A DNA stretch of 64,000 bases from Endomychus coccineus (lineage: Eukaryota > Arthropoda > Insecta > Coleoptera > Endomychidae): positions 198,424,315-198,488,314 of the forward strand of contig OY294068.1 in NCBI GenBank assembly GCA_958510875.1, written 5' to 3'. Both the position numbers and the translations under genes were made by a program. Every line of letters starts with the position of its first letter. Within the stretch, counting starts at the first letter, position 1. This document shows, piece by piece, positions 1-12,235 of this stretch. Below the pieces are notes generated by a model. It had not been told where the DNA came from. It saw only the letters and a program-made list of their open reading frames with translations, and searched no databases.

Positions 1-569
1 TGTCAATCGTCACAATACCAGGAACTGGCATAGTGAAAATCAGCATTTAATGTTTGAAAGGGCACAACAAGGACGCTTTGGAGTTGGGGTTTCATGTTAT
101 TTTGGGTAGACATATAGTTTATAGGATTTTTGAAGGAGTTCTTACAGCACGTAGATACCTAGAAATTCTTGAGGAAGTTATTCCAGAACTGCTCGAAAAC
201 ATTCCATTAGCCCAGTATAATGCTTTTTACCTACAGCAAGATGGTGCCCCAAGTCATAACTCTAGGCTCTTAAGGGCCTTTCTTAATAATAATTTTCCTC
301 AAAGATGGATAGGTGCCAAGGGACCTGTTAGATGGCCTCCACGATCACCAGATCTCTCAATTTTAGATTTTTTCTTATGGGGCTATATACAAAATGAAGT
401 ACATAAAACTCGATATGACGGCATTGCAGAACTTCGAGAGGCAATTCATTTAGCTTTTCGAAATCTGCGAATGAGAACAATGGTTCTTTTGAACGCTATT
501 AAAGGAATCTCAAAGATGTGCCAATTTTGCATTAGAGAAAATGGTGGTCAATTTGAACATCACATTTAA
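1..569 (+). pseudogene. Mariner-like (IS630-Tc1-mariner) DDE transposase, truncated and frameshifted
   Basis: This is the C-terminal half of a cut-and-paste transposase. The open stretch from about 100 to 569 has the second catalytic Asp in QQDGAPSH and the third in WPPRSPDLSILDFFLWG, with 36 residues between them, close to but longer than the 34 of classic mariner. The first part (about 2-105) reads in another frame (RHNTRNWHSENQHLMFE), so there is a frameshift near 100-110. The first catalytic Asp and the DNA-binding domain would lie left of the window. The protein ends FEHHI just before a TAA, a natural-looking C-terminus. Seen: the motifs. Known: this DDE family is widespread in arthropods. 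Inferred: an inactive copy. Confidence 0.85.
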
Positions 570-582
570 TTTTTTTTAATAA

Positions 583-629
583 TGTTATTTTTTTGTGTTT
601 TTGTTATTTTTTTGTGTTTTTGTTATATT
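583..629. repeat. Short T-rich tandem repeat
   Basis: A unit of about 20 bp (TTTTTTTGTGTTTTTGTTAT) is repeated about twice just after the transposase stop codon. It may be part of the transposon's 3' end. Confidence 0.6.
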
Positions 630-904
630 GTCACTTTACGCCACAAAACTGTTGTTACAAACTTACTGTTAGAAAAAATATCTATGAGAATTTTTTCTAA
701 TAGAAACCTTCATACAAGATATCCAATTATTTGTTAGTAATATGTAAGTTGCACTTGTTTATTATTGTTATCCATAGCCTACTATTAAAATATGTATTTA
801 ATTTCTGAAAATTGTCAATTATTTGCGTGTTTCTGAAAAAAAGCTTATACTATCATATATTTTATAAAAGGTGAAAAAAAGACAAATTTTATAGTCTATA
901 AATA
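630..904. other. AT-rich stretch, no gene
   Basis: No coding potential or repeat structure recognised between the transposase fragment and the MITE. Confidence 0.5.
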
Positions 905-1249
905 TACAGGGTGTTCTATTTAAAAAAACATAAGTCTGCTTTATAACTCAAAAACAGTAAATATGTAACAAAACTTATCTACACCACTGCATTCTACGGA
1001 AAAAAAACTATTAGAATGTTATTTTACCTTTCCGATAAGTTGAAGGATAACGGAGATACGAGGAGGGTCACAAAATGCAACATTTTCAGACATGCCCTGT
1101 ATCTTGAAAACTAAAAGGGCTATGAAAATTCTGTTGACGGCATCTTGAGTTTTACGAAAAAGTAGCACAGTGTCGCGAAAACCGCAACTCTCTATCTTTA
1201 AAAATAAAGGAGATACCCCGCAAAAGTACCCAAAATGGGACACCCTGTA
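905..1249. mobile_element. Non-autonomous TA-flanked element with CAGGGTGT inverted ends
   Basis: The left end reads TA-CAGGGTGTTCTATTT and the right end, on the opposite strand, reads TA-CAGGGTGTCCCATTT. TA at both ends fits the TA target duplication of the IS630-Tc1-mariner superfamily. The interior has no credible ORF; the small minus-strand ORF here is simply part of the element. The ends match those of the longer foldback elements at 5.0 and 53.1 kb and the left end at 30.95 kb. Confidence 0.7.
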
Positions 1250-1280
1250 CTTTTGAATTATGAAATTAAAAAAAATGTTG

Positions 1281-1457
1281 AATGAGCTTATTCACAATAC
1301 TCCAAACCATCCATTTAAACATACAATAGCAGCTTACAATAGTTTCATACACAGACTTCTCAAAGTACCAATGTCAAAAGATAATATTAATAAGGAGCTG
1401 AATGTCATGAACCTAATCGCTATAAATAATGGTTTTAATGAATATAATATGAATATT
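1281..1457 (+). pseudogene. Penelope-like element fragment (RT to GIY-YIG linker)
   Basis: The short reading frame contains NHPFKHTIAAYNSF, MSKDNINKELNVMN and AINNG. These match the segment at about 4230-4375 of the larger Penelope-like copy (NHPFKHKIAVYNSF, MSKDNFHKELNVMK, AVNNGYSPDLI). The fragment therefore derives from the same subfamily, between the RT thumb and the GIY-YIG endonuclease. It starts right after the MITE, so the two are nested or abutting. Confidence 0.75.
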
Positions 1458-1460
1458 TAA

Positions 1461-3240
1461 ATAGATCAAACTGTGTTTTATTAATACTGACATTCCTATA
1501 TGGTAAAGTGTCATTTCTATGTGATAAAAGGCCACTTTATCAGTCAAAATACGAAAAATTATATTGACTTTACGTCAAAGTTGCAATTCTTCATCAGTGC
1601 AAACAGTCGATAATTAGAAGAGAAAACTGTCATTTATCACCAGCACCACGATCAACGAATTTTCTTCTCACATTACAACTTCCAGTTGGGCTTGGGGGAT
1701 CCACAAGTGGGAATCACATCAATGTTCCAGCTTATGAGAAATAAATATTCATAGTTTGCGGAAACCATGAATACTGCTTGGGTCTTTATAAATTTCCATT
1801 ACTTCCGTTGCTAATTATTTTGCAAGAGCAATCTGTGCTGTGCGCACTTACGAGAATTAAGAAACAAAGCTCCGTTTTAAAATGGTCCCTGACAAACAAC
1901 AACGTACAAGAGACGAACGTACGTTGTTGTAGTAAAGACTTGGTATTGTAATTGGTTAATGGGGAGCCATTAATTTAAGGATCGCGAGGATACCATCTTG
2001 GAACGTTTATTGCCTCAGTTAAACGTACATAAGCCCTGGAAACTTTATAATATTGCGGAACACACATAAGCCTCCCTACTACAACGCTGCCCATCGACCT
2101 ATAAAACTATCGCAGAAACGTTTTTGATTCGGTGTAACGTTGCTGTTTGAATGCAGTTTTTTTTTTTGCGGTATTGCGGCAAACTATGTGGTTGGATTGC
2201 GAAAAAATGTAGCGTTGTACTTAAAAGCTTGGAGGAATTTACGCAAACGTTGAAGGTATGCGCAGATCGAGTTATGTTCGTTTGCCACAACCGGGGGATA
2301 AGTTCGTCAGTCTTTGTTGTTAACATTCCTGATACATATTTTGATGCTGCTAATTTCGTTTGTGCCGACTTTTATGCACCAACATCAAAATAGTCTATTC
2401 AAATTCCGAACTCGCCGTAATTCGATTAGATTTTGAATGGAAATACCAATGATTGAATTGAAAATGTGTGTTTTATTCCGAGCCTTTTTCATTCCACAGC
2501 TTCAATACGTTTTGATTCCTGTAAATATACATGTCATGTTATCTATTGTGGAGCACAGAATATTGCCAATCATTTTCCATACTTCCCTCCGAAAAGTGTA
2601 AATCAAAACAAATTGAAAAGGAATAAATTACGAGTAAATCATAATCCCTATCAACGCATTCCTTGAAGATTGGTTCCATTTTTTATGTTGATGATGTTTA
2701 TCTTATGGAGACCATTAGAAAACTGCTCAAATCTTTTGGAACCTAAATCTGAAGTTAATAATTAGCCTGCGTGATAATTAAGTAATTCTGATACCAAAAT
2801 GAAAGCATTACTTTTATATATTAATACGTATTCTTGTATTTATATTCTTGAATCACGTTTTCTTGGTATTCTGGTTCTCTATATGACTGAAAATAAAATA
2901 AAAACTCTCTTTCCTTAACGTTTCGAAAATATTTTAATATCTTTATCAAAAATTGTTATGTCAATTAGTGTTTCCATGTAATTTAGAAAAGAATAAATGA
3001 TTTCGATTAATGAAATGCGTCTGCAGCCGATTTGTGTTTTTAAAATCCAATGAAACCTGCAGAAACATTGGATCGGTTGTGTGTGAAAGTGTAATATATG
3101 GCTAATTATCAATATGAAATTAGTTGAATATACTTAATTGCCTATTCTATGATTCACATTTCATCTCTATTACTAACAACTAATCAAGTGTGGGATAATT
3201 GTATGGAATCTAACCTCAAAACTCTTATAAATGTCAGATA
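1461..3240. other. Unassigned AT-rich DNA
   Basis: Several ORFs of 60-80 codons occur on both strands, but none shows a recognised domain, and opposite-strand ORFs overlap at 2100-2390. No RNA gene or mobile element boundary is seen. Confidence 0.5.
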
Positions 3241-3260
3241 GTACAAATAGACAATAGAAA

Positions 3261-4879
3261 TTGTTATTTCATAATAAACTCAATTTTCAACAGATAAATT
3301 TGTTTATTCAGGAGTTCCGATATCCAAGTCTATCAAACAAAAAGCAATTATTAACGATATCATTTTTACACGTGCAGGTAGAGGGAATTCAGTTATTGCT
3401 ATCAACAGAAAAGACTATATTGATAAAACCGTTAAAAAAAGTTATAATCAGATCCAACAGACAAGTATCAGAGAGAAATCAAAGAATCTCTGGTACATAC
3501 TGTTAGTCTTTTTAGTCAAAACAAAAAACAGTTTTCAACGCTCATGAATCCACAACCACCAAAATTATATTCTTTTATTAAAATTCAGAAAGAAAATAAT
3601 CTCATCAGACCTGTGGTATGATTCATAACAGCCCCATCAGTCAAGATATCGGAAAAACAAACACTAAATTTTCTCCGAAGTATAGTATCAGAAATTCTAA
3701 TGAGTTAATCAATAAAATCCAAATTATTGTGATTCCAGATAATGCAAAATTAATTTCATTCGAGAACCTTATCCCCTAGTAGACACTTAGAATTTAACAG
3801 TTGATCTAGAGAAAAATCGTACGAACCCTTGTATCAAACAAGAGATGACCAATTTACTTGCGATTTCCAGTTTGATAATAATACATATTTGTCTAAAAGT
3901 GATTCAACGATGAGCAAACTTGTTGAGTCCCTTATTGGCAGAAATATTTATGGATAATTTGGAAACCAAAATAAATAAACACTCCCACAAGAATAATTTC
4001 ATATTTTGGTATAGGTATGTTGACGACATAATATCATGTTTCACTGGAACTACCAGACAATTGAACACTTTCCTAGAATGCATAAATGCAATTCACCCAA
4101 ATATTAAGTTCACTATCGAAATGGATGAAGAAAATGCCATTAATTTTTTCGATTTAAAAATCATGAAAATTATTAACAATTTAGATGTTTCAAAATTTCG
4201 GAAACCCACATATACTGACTAGACAATTCACATTACTCCAAACCATCCATTTAAACATAAAATAGCAGTTTACAATAGTTTCGTACGCAGACTTCTCAAC
4301 GTATCAATGTCAAAAGATAATTTTCATAAGGAGCTGAATGTCATGAAATAAATCGCGGTGAATAATGGTTACTCTCCCGATTTAATAGATCAGATCATAG
4401 TTAAAAAGCGATACAAGTTAGCGATCAATTCATTCTTTCCCACAATAAAACCAAACTATTCTTATGTTAGTTTAACATATATGGGGCCACCCTTCAGTAA
4501 AATTTCTAATTGTCTTAACAAATTAGACATTCACTCAGCGTATAAAACGCAGAATAATTTATCCAAATTCATTAAAAATAATAAAGATGCATCATCTAAG
4601 GATGACACATGTGGTGTGTACAAGCTAACATGTGTGTCTTGCCCTATGATATACATTGGCCTGACGAGAAAGACCTTCAAGAAAAGGATCAAAGAACATA
4701 GGAGTAGTTTCATTAACAATAAATCAGACTCAACTTTTGCTGAACACTTAATTATGGAAAACCACAACTTTATTGATCATTTCGAGATTTTACATACTCA
4801 CAACAAAAGTTATGAGTCAAATCTACTTGAATCACATCACTTGAAATCAATAAATATAAGAATTAGGAAATACTATTAA
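3261..4879 (+). pseudogene. Penelope-like retroelement: reverse transcriptase plus GIY-YIG endonuclease, decayed
   Basis: PLEs encode an RT and a C-terminal GIY-YIG nuclease. Here RT motifs are spread over several frames: KLYSFIKIQKENN and IRPVV near 3560-3620, then MLSPLLAEIFMDNLE and the catalytic YVDD box (FWYRYVDDIISCF) in 3920-4222, followed by FFDLKIMK. After a stop, 4358-4879 encodes 173 residues: a cysteine-containing linker (DDTCGVYKLTCVSCPMIYIG), then the GIY-YIG core with GVYKL, YIGLTRKTFKKRIKEHR and a late Glu in LLESHH. Stops and frameshifts upstream make it inactive, though the nuclease domain itself is open. The copies at 1.3 kb and in the Tps1 intron are related. Confidence 0.9.
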
Positions 4880-5011
4880 ATGACCAATAAATACTTAATA
4901 ATTCACCCTTGTTGAACTTGTATAATTAGATCTTCCGCTTACAACCAGTGTAATCTCTAATTAGATAAAATTTCCAATAACTATCAACCCTGTGATTAGC
5001 ATCAAAGTATA

Positions 5012-5937
5012 CAGGATGAGTCAGTTTTTTGTAGACAAACTGCAACAGGAGATAGAACAAGTGTTTTTAAGAAGAAAGGTTTCCATAAACATATGTCGTA
5101 GAAGGCTTCGTTTTTGAGATACAGGGGTGTTGAAATTGAAAAAAAAAATCGTTTTTTGCGAATATCTCCAGAACCGTTTATCGTACAAAAGACAGCTTTT
5201 GTAAGCATTTTTTACTCGTAGTAAGCTATGTTTTGTGCAATAAAAAAAAATGTTTACCTCTAATTGGTGAAGATTTTGAAGGGATAGTGGGTGTTTTTCT
5301 CCCCGACTTCTACGCCACTGAAAAAAGTACGGTTTTGAGACAACCGTTTGAACCGCCAATATTTTCTACAAAAAAAAGGTACTCGTAATCATAAGCTCTA
5401 AAGTTGACTGTTTTCGAGAAAAATCAACTTTTATGTTGAAAAACATGGTCAATTCTTACTAATTAAACAAAATTTATTAAAACGTTAGAACAAGTAACAA
5501 AACCAAAGGATTGACCATGTTTTTCAACATAAAAGTTGATTTTTCTCGAAAACTGTCATTTTTAGAGCTTAGGACCAAGGGTACCTTTTTTGTGTAGAAA
5601 ACATTGGCGGTTCAAATGATTTTCTCAAAACCGTACTTTTTTCAGTGGCGTAGAAGTTGGGGAGAAGAACACCCACTACCCCTTCAAAATCTTCACCAAT
5701 TATGACTAAAAACAAAATATTTCACCGCACAGAACATAGCTCACTATGAGTAGAAAATGCTCACGAAAGCTGTTCTCTGTACGATAAACGGTTCCGGAGA
5801 TATTCGCAAAAAACGACATTTTTTTTTCAATTTCTCGAAAACGAAGCCTTCTACGACATATGTTAGGAACTTTTCTCCTTAAAAACATCTTTTCTATCTC
5901 CTGTTGAAGTTTGTCCACAAAAAACTGACTCACCCTG
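5012..5937. mobile_element. Foldback (long inverted repeat) element with CAGGRTG ends
   Basis: Almost the whole 926 bp is one inverted repeat. The arms are roughly 5012-5453 and 5510-5937, around a loop of about 56 bp; the loop edges read CATGGTCAAT and ATTGACCATG. The ends are TA-CAGGATGAGTCAGTTTTTT and its inverted partner AACTGACTCACCCTG-TA, so a TA duplication is present. The ORFs in the arms mirror one another and carry no known domain. A second full copy lies at 53110-54047 and a single arm at 9350-9631. Confidence 0.85.
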
Positions 5938-5939
5938 TA

Positions 5940-7240
5940 TATTAGTTTAGCTATTATGTTATATGTTAGTACTTTGTAATACGTTTGAAGAAGCTACGGT
6001 GGTAGCGAAACTATAGTCACATTCTTAATAAACTTGTCAAAATCGAACTTGTAATAGTTGTTTCTTTTAAAGTTATACAAGATTCATAGTAAATGAGTGT
6101 ATTTGTGTATATCGTAGAATTTTATATTTTTAGATTTAGCTTGATTGCTATATTAAGATCATTCACCCCTTATACGTATTAATTTCCATATCCGCAAAAA
6201 TCAAATAACATTTTTTTGGGCTGTTCACAATAGTTTTCTAACACTATATAGGTACCACGTAGGTGAAGTCAGGGAAGCAAAAATGTGATACACTGTATAA
6301 CTACATAAAATCATGGACATAACTCTTAAAAGGGTATCCATCTATTCATCGCTTGCTTTTTTATCCCTCTTCGGCATAGAAGGAAAACATGCAGCAAAAT
6401 ATGAGATTAATTAATCTCAAAAGACTTTATTTTAGATGTACAATGGGGTGCGTAGGAAATTATGCTCATCCCATGACACTTACTTTTTTTATATATTATA
6501 CACAGCGCTCGGTAACCCGACAGCTTTTCAACAAAAACGATCGGCAGGCAAAGATGAGTGAAAAGCGGTTTTATGATGTGCTGAGTAGGCAGTTAAAAGG
6601 GCCAACCCAGATGGTATAATTAAGGCAGATAATTTCCCTGGCATGGCAGAGAGAAGTTAATAAAATCAATGCGATGTTCGTTTAAATCTGCAAGTTGGTA
6701 AATCATTAATTATTCCTTAATTTACGGATTTGAAACTAACTACTGAGGCAATATATTAAGGAAATTATAAGTTGGACAGTTTCTTCGAGCTAGTACTTAT
6801 TAAATTATCCAGAAACAAATTAATATAATTTCAAGAAGATGCTGTGCTGCCTCCCCGTAACATTCATTTGCATTATGTAAATTATTTCCATAAATTCCGT
6901 ATTGCCGGCATAATTTTGCATAAGTAGAATGAATTGGATTATGAGATTTCGCTGAATATATAACTAATTGTTTTCAATCGTAACACTTTCATGTGTTTGT
7001 AAGTTACTCGCCGCGTTTTTATGTGTTTACATCCTCACCTTTTCCCTTTGCCGATGTTTTTCAATAGAACGGAGCTTGCATAAATCATTATTTACGATGT
7101 AAATATTTACATTCCTGTCTCATTGATGCTTTTAATAACTCTACTATTAAATTACAATGGAAGGTAATTATTCACAGATATGAAATACGGAAAATATGTT
7201 ACGATCATTGCAATAAATTGTGAATTATTGATAATTTCCG
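5940..7240. other. Unassigned AT-rich DNA
   Basis: One 76-codon + strand ORF at 6389-6619 shows no recognisable domain. Nothing else can be supported. Confidence 0.5.
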
Positions 7241-7247
7241 GTTATTA

Positions 7248-7971
7248 TTGATACAAACCAACAAATGGACGGCATCGAATTACTTTAGAAGCTGGGAACT
7301 AAACATGGCCAGCGGTCAGCCTCGACTTGCGAGTTTTGTCGAACTACTCGGGGCCGTCAAGCAATTTGGATATTCGGGGCGGGCGGCTGAAAAGTCACTA
7401 GAAAAGCTGGTGAGAAGATTCGTTCGTATATTTCTGGGTTTCCAACGGGAAGGGTTATGTAAGCTTATGTTTTGATACCGGAATTCTGAGATTTTCCTTC
7501 CGTTGGAATCAAGAGCATCACTCGTCATTTTTAATGGTAATTGTGGACTTTGGATGACTGAGTTTACCGTAGAGAGATTATACCCCACATGTATAGTTGC
7601 TGTGAATTGGATGCCACAAACTGTGAAAGACAAAGCATCTGCAGTCAGGCAAGACCTTAATCCAAAGCTGTGGGACCTTGGGTAGGGTGAATGCGGTGTC
7701 ACTAACAGAGCCTCCGAGAAACCGGACTGGACCAACCCCTTCCCCAATACTCGTGTGGACAATATGGAAAAGAGTAAACAACCAAACAATCCCGAGGAGA
7801 CGTCGGTTAGCTCTGACTCAGACTCGGGATCAATCACTATCAAGGAAGCAATGGAATATGATAGTGAAAACACAAGAAGGGAGGGATCTATGGAAGTATA
7901 CGACCTCACCCCAACAACAGGGGGAAGGGAAACAATCGCAGAACCATCTAAGATGAGCAGATTCACATATT
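7248..7971. other. Long overlapping ORFs of unknown nature beside a LINE fragment
   Basis: The minus strand is open for 223 codons (7316-7987) and the + strand has several shorter ORFs, including an acidic Ser-rich one at 7755-7973 (KQPNNPEETSVSSDSDSGS). GC content is higher than in the surroundings. The + strand runs straight into an RNase H fragment at 7972, so this may be the 5' region or ORF1 remnant of the same LINE with the middle deleted. No domain is recognised on either strand. Confidence 0.3.
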
Positions 7972-8361
7972 GACAGTCAGGCTGCACTCAAGGCAATGAG
8001 AAGTCAGGAGGTGACATCACGTCTGGTATGAACATGCAAAGAAGAACTTGAAATACTGACAGACCGTATACGCGTTACGCTGATCTGGGTGCCGGGACAT
8101 CAGGGAACGACAGGCAATGAAAAAGCAGATAAACTTGCAAGAAAAAGGACGAATAACGCCCCAGATCCAGAACAGACCACGGAGGTACCAAAACGTACAG
8201 CACGAAGGTCTGTAGAAGATTGGATCATGGAAAACCACGAAGAATACTGGAAAAAAATCCCCGGTAATGAACATAGGAAGAAATACATCAAAGCCCCATG
8301 TAACAAAAGAACGACAGAACTTCAATATTTATTAATATTTAACAATAAATATAAGGTTTAA
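7972..8361 (+). pseudogene. LINE RNase H domain fragment
   Basis: The + strand reads DSQAALKAMRSQEVTSRLV, a TGA stop, then CKEELEILTDRIRVTLIWVPG, HQGTTGNEKADKLARK. This is the C-terminal half of an RNase H domain: the DSQAAL Asp, the WVPGH motif and the last catalytic Asp in NEKADKLA. It is followed by a typical post-RNase H tail and a stop at about 8361. Such domains sit behind the RT in I- and Jockey-group LINEs. No RT is left next to it. Confidence 0.85.
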
Positions 8362-9345
8362 GTGATTGCTAAACTGGAATATTTTTAAGCTATTGCATAT
8401 AGCTTTTATCGCGGGCTTTGAGCGCGGCGACCGAATCAAGAAAAAATAACAAAAGATTCAGATTTCCGGAACGGAAATCTGAAAAAACAAAAAACAAATA
8501 CTGTAACGAAATATCCTGACACCCACCATTCCGCCTACCATGTAGCTCGGCCGAGCTTAAAATTGTCGAAATGTTTCGAAATGTTAACTTTGAACCTATT
8601 AAAAGGTCTTGATAGCCCCAAACTGGGTCGAAAACTGTTTTGAATTGGTTAATTTTCGATAAATCGAATGACGTTCACGTGAGAAGCTCGTAGCTCGCGA
8701 GTTAGAAAAAGTGCAAATTTACGGTACATAGAACGTCTTAACGAAGACTTTTCGCTCCATGTCGTTAGTTTATGAACGGGGTCAACTAAATAGCATAGTC
8801 TCGGGCCCCAAAATGTCGATTAAATAGGAAAATTTCATTAAAACCGTTTGAAGTATTCTCAGCTGTCACCTACTAGCAACTGACGTGCCACGTACGAAAG
8901 GGAATTTTCTAGCTACTTAAATATACCGAAAGCGGGTAAAAGCTAGCGGCCCATAGCCCAAAATACTTTATTACAACTGGCGCCGGCCGCATGGGGTTCG
9001 AAACGGCCCCAAATTAACAAAATAGAAGTAAAATGTATAAACTCTAACTTACGTGCAGCGAGCTCCTGGAGGCATATGTCAAAATGTTTGCGTTCGTAGC
9101 TAATTACATAAGACGTCTGGCGTTCATGCAATTGTGTTTTTATACAATTCGAACCTTCTAATTTCGATAGGCCACGTGAAAATCCCGGAGCCGGAAGCGC
9201 TATCGAGATCTGAACGTTAAAATTCTACTACCGGTAGTAGAGTTATCTATGCTTGTCACAGAATACTCTTCATAGAGATCAAGATGATACTCTCACGTGA
9301 CGCCTTTTATGTTTCCCCTACGTGGCGTCTTTTGGTACTACACTA
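8362..9345. other. Higher-GC block without recognised genes
   Basis: The block has a base composition unlike its AT-rich neighbours and many CG dinucleotides. It holds a perfect 16-bp palindrome at 9225-9240 (CTACTACCGGTAGTAG). No ORF with a known domain is present. It directly follows the RNase H fragment and could be the LINE's 3' UTR or an unrelated repeat. Confidence 0.4.
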
Positions 9346-9349
9346 TATG

Positions 9350-9631
9350 TTCAACAGTCGATAGAAAATTTGATTTTGAGGAAAAAAGTTCCTATTAACA
9401 TATATGCAGATGCTTAGTTTTTGAGATACAGGGTGTTGAAATTGAAACATAAATTTCGTTTTTTTCAAATATCTCCGGAACTGTTTATCTTACAGGAAAC
9501 ATCTTTTGCGAACATTTTCTACTCATAGCAAGCTATGTTCTATGCAATCAAAACATTTTTTTACTCATAATTCGTGAAGATTTTAAAGGGGTAGTGGATG
9601 TTTTTCTGCCCAACTTTTTTCAGTGGCGTAG
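9350..9631. mobile_element. Single arm of the CAGGGTG foldback element
   Basis: From CAGTCGATAGAAAATTTGAT to CAGTGGCGTAG this matches the outer part of the left arm of the foldback copy at 53110-54047, including the internal GAGATACAGGGTGTTGAAAT. The terminal CAGGGTGTCCC and the other arm are missing. Confidence 0.75.
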
Positions 9632-9787
9632 TGCCATGCAATAGCTTTACCGCGGCAGTCCCCGAGTGCCACACGTTTCATTTTTTTATAGTATGATCCG
9701 TGATAATTATATGTTAATTCAGAATTTATTCAACGTTTTACTAAAATAATAAGCTATAAAAGAGTTTACCACTGTTGATACACAATA

Positions 9788-9975
9788 ACATCAATAAATG
9801 AGAAATAATAACCCTTATCCAGTAAAAATACTGTCAAAGTGCTTGGGATGTTTCAGCTATCAAGTAGCCATCATCAGAGTAAACTAGATTAAAAGTCAAC
9901 ATGTGCCTGTTTGAATACTATTAGGGATTACCAAACAGCTTGAAATTCGAATCAATGATTCATTTATAGGAAACA
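9788..9975 (-). repeat. PLE-type terminal repeat fragment
   Basis: The sequence from AATAATAACCCTTATCCAGT through the stem-loop at 9851-9877 is repeated, with changes, at 26.92-27.01 kb immediately before the second PLE. A shorter match exists at 18.74-18.80 kb. The copy next to the PLE suggests that this is PLE terminal sequence left without its coding part. Confidence 0.55.
9851..9877 (-). ncRNA. Hammerhead-ribozyme-like stem-loop
   Basis: The minus strand reads CTGATGA, T, GGCTA, CTTGA, TAGCT, GAAA. This has the hammerhead CUGANGA box, a stem II and the GAAA box. The stem pairs GGCTA with TAGCT (one G-U). An extra U lies between CUGANGA and the stem, which departs from the standard fold. 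Stems I and III are not obvious. Confidence 0.45.
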
Positions 9976-9979
9976 TTGA

Positions 9980-10840
9980 TAGAGATAATGGAAATTAACC
10001 CAAGCTAAATTTATAAATTGTGCGAATTTCAGCTACTTGCACTACATGTTTTTGTTATGGAAGGTATCACGTATTGGCAAATATTACTTCTCAATAAGCA
10101 CTCGATCCATCAATCACTTCCGTCTTGAAATTATTCTTTTACATTGAACAGCCGATAATTCATAATCAATTATTAGGTACTGTTGTAAGATTATCTTGGA
10201 GTGATCTATCATCTCATATATGCCAATACATGAATCATTGGTTTACATATTTAAGACTTAGATACAATCTTTCAGAAACAATTTGATTTAGATCGGTTTG
10301 AGGCTATCGATCATTTCATAAACACAGCGTCGACTATAATAGACTACTGAAGAATTCCTTATCGATTCACCCTTCTACAGATTGACGTATCTAGACGAAC
10401 AAGTAAGTATATTATGATGCATCAACAAACTTGTCAATCAATATGACTTTGATATTTTCATTGTAATCATTTTCTACGTATGACGTTAGACATGAAGTGT
10501 ATGACCATTTAATAACGTCAATCAATTCAATTATCGTGGTTCCCTTTCTGGACGTCGAATATATCGCTCTCTTACTCCCATATCGTGAGTTGAAATGGGG
10601 TATCGTTCCGGAAAAAAAATATTCTAGGAGAGTAGTATAAATGCCACAAAAATTTCTCTTATATCTTTCCTATTTTCGTCATACTGCCGAAGAATTGGTG
10701 CGAGAGTGTGATGATATGAAAGAAATTTTGGACTAGATCTAGTTTACAGACGTGTGCGTATGCGTGCGTGCGTGAGTATGCTTCAAATTGGATATAGGTA
10801 TAGGAAAAATCAATGCAATATTGAGTTATTATAATTTAAA
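9980..10840. other. Unassigned AT-rich DNA
   Basis: No credible ORF. A GT/GC-rich microsatellite-like run (GTGTGCGTATGCGTGCGTGC) begins at about 10752. Confidence 0.5.
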
Positions 10841-10844
10841 GACG

Positions 10845-11890
10845 TCACCCCCGTGGTCCCATCCACCGCCACCACCAGAGACATCGCTGCCACTAGCGAT
10901 ATCGCCTCCATCAGAGGCATCGCCACCCCCAGAGGTATTTCCTAATCTTCAGTGGTAGCCGCCTCCACCGCAAAAACCGTCAATGCAGTGTTGCATTATT
11001 TTAATTTACAGACGATTGTCAATCTCGGTCACCACCCATGAGGTCCCTACCACCCCCCGGATCCTAGCCACCAACATGTCCTCACCAGGGGTCACCCTCC
11101 CCACTCCAGGGCCCAACATCTCCGTAGGGTCGCCGCCACGTTGGTCTCTCACCGCCCCAATCACCACCTCCATCGCCACCGCAAGCTCCGGTGGCGGCCA
11201 CTGTACCCCAAGACGGGGAAACAGGATGCAAAATCTACCTGAGCGTCTGGTGGTAGGGGAACAACAATGGAAGCGGCGTAGGTCACCAATACGCCGTGTC
11301 CCATTGGGGAATCACACTGAATGAAAAATTTGAATTCTACGTTTTATCTTCAAGTCCAATTGTAGCAGTGTTCTTGTATCGCATTCAACTTTCAAATTTT
11401 ATCTTGTAAACACAATTCTGAATAGCGGCATCGCTGCCACCAGCGGTATCGGCTCCACCAGCGGCATCTCCTACTCTTTAGTGGTCGCCGCCATTATCAC
11501 AGGCTCCGCCGCTATCCCTGGGGGTCGCAGCCATCCCCCACGTGGAGGCTCACCGCCCCTATCACCTTCCACATCGCTACCGCAAGCTCCGGTGGCGTCC
11601 TATGTACACCCAAGACGGGGGGATAGGATAGGGGTCACCATTATCACCCCCACGGTCGTCATCAACTGGTGACTCAACGCCCCTATCACCTCAGCAATGC
11701 AGGCAGGTCTCCAACGGGAAGGGCGTGGCCTATATGCCGAGTGCCGCTGGGGAATCACCCAGATGAAGTGGAGGTGATTGGTAAGTTTCAGTTCTATATT
11801 TTAAAAGAATTTATACTAGTCCAATAGCAGGAAAGTTGGTGTATGGCATTCGAATTTCAAATTTTATCTTGTAAACACAGCTATGAATAA
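10845..11890. repeat. GC-rich repeat block with an 18-bp minisatellite
   Basis: At least three related units follow one another. Degenerate 18-bp tandem units (CGGCATCGCTGCCACCAG type) lie at 10879-10942 and 11426-11470. A shared tail (CCGCAAGCTCCGGTGGCG, then CAAGACGGGG) occurs in the second and third units. An AT-rich spacer (CAAATTTTATCTTGTAAACA) occurs at 11393 and 11858, 465 bp apart. The block is CCACC-rich and stands out from the AT-rich flanks. ORFs of 113 and 63 codons run through it but look like by-products of the repeat. Related islands lie near 36.4 and 36.95 kb. Confidence 0.7.
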
Positions 11891-12235
11891 TTTAATCGGA
11901 AACTTCTGTAAAATTTATGAACAAACGCAACTCATTTTGAACAAATATAGAAACTTCTGTAGGAATTTTTGCAGTTAGCAACTTCTAATACAAAATTATA
12001 AGTAATGTCTGAGTTAAGATTGTGAATTATGAAAATTTCATTCTATTCAAATATTTGCTACTCTGATCGATAGATTTTTTCGACCAACTACTACATATTT
12101 GCAAAAGAATTATTTCCCTGTTTTATATTTACCAGGCAAAATAATAATAAAATCACTGAACAGCATTTCCTGAGGCAGAGATAACAACCAAATCTTGATT
12201 TAAATCCTTCAAACAGATGAACAGTTGCCAATTGG

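Noticed and set aside
2099..2393. Overlapping 75- and 80-codon ORFs
   Set aside because: They are antisense to each other and neither has a recognisable motif.
7316..7987. 223-codon minus-strand ORF as a protein gene
   Set aside because: No recognisable domain, overlapping + strand ORFs and an adjoining LINE fragment; it may be an antisense shadow.
9225..9240. Perfect 16-bp palindrome as a regulatory site
   Set aside because: A single short palindrome with no nearby gene; no basis for a function.
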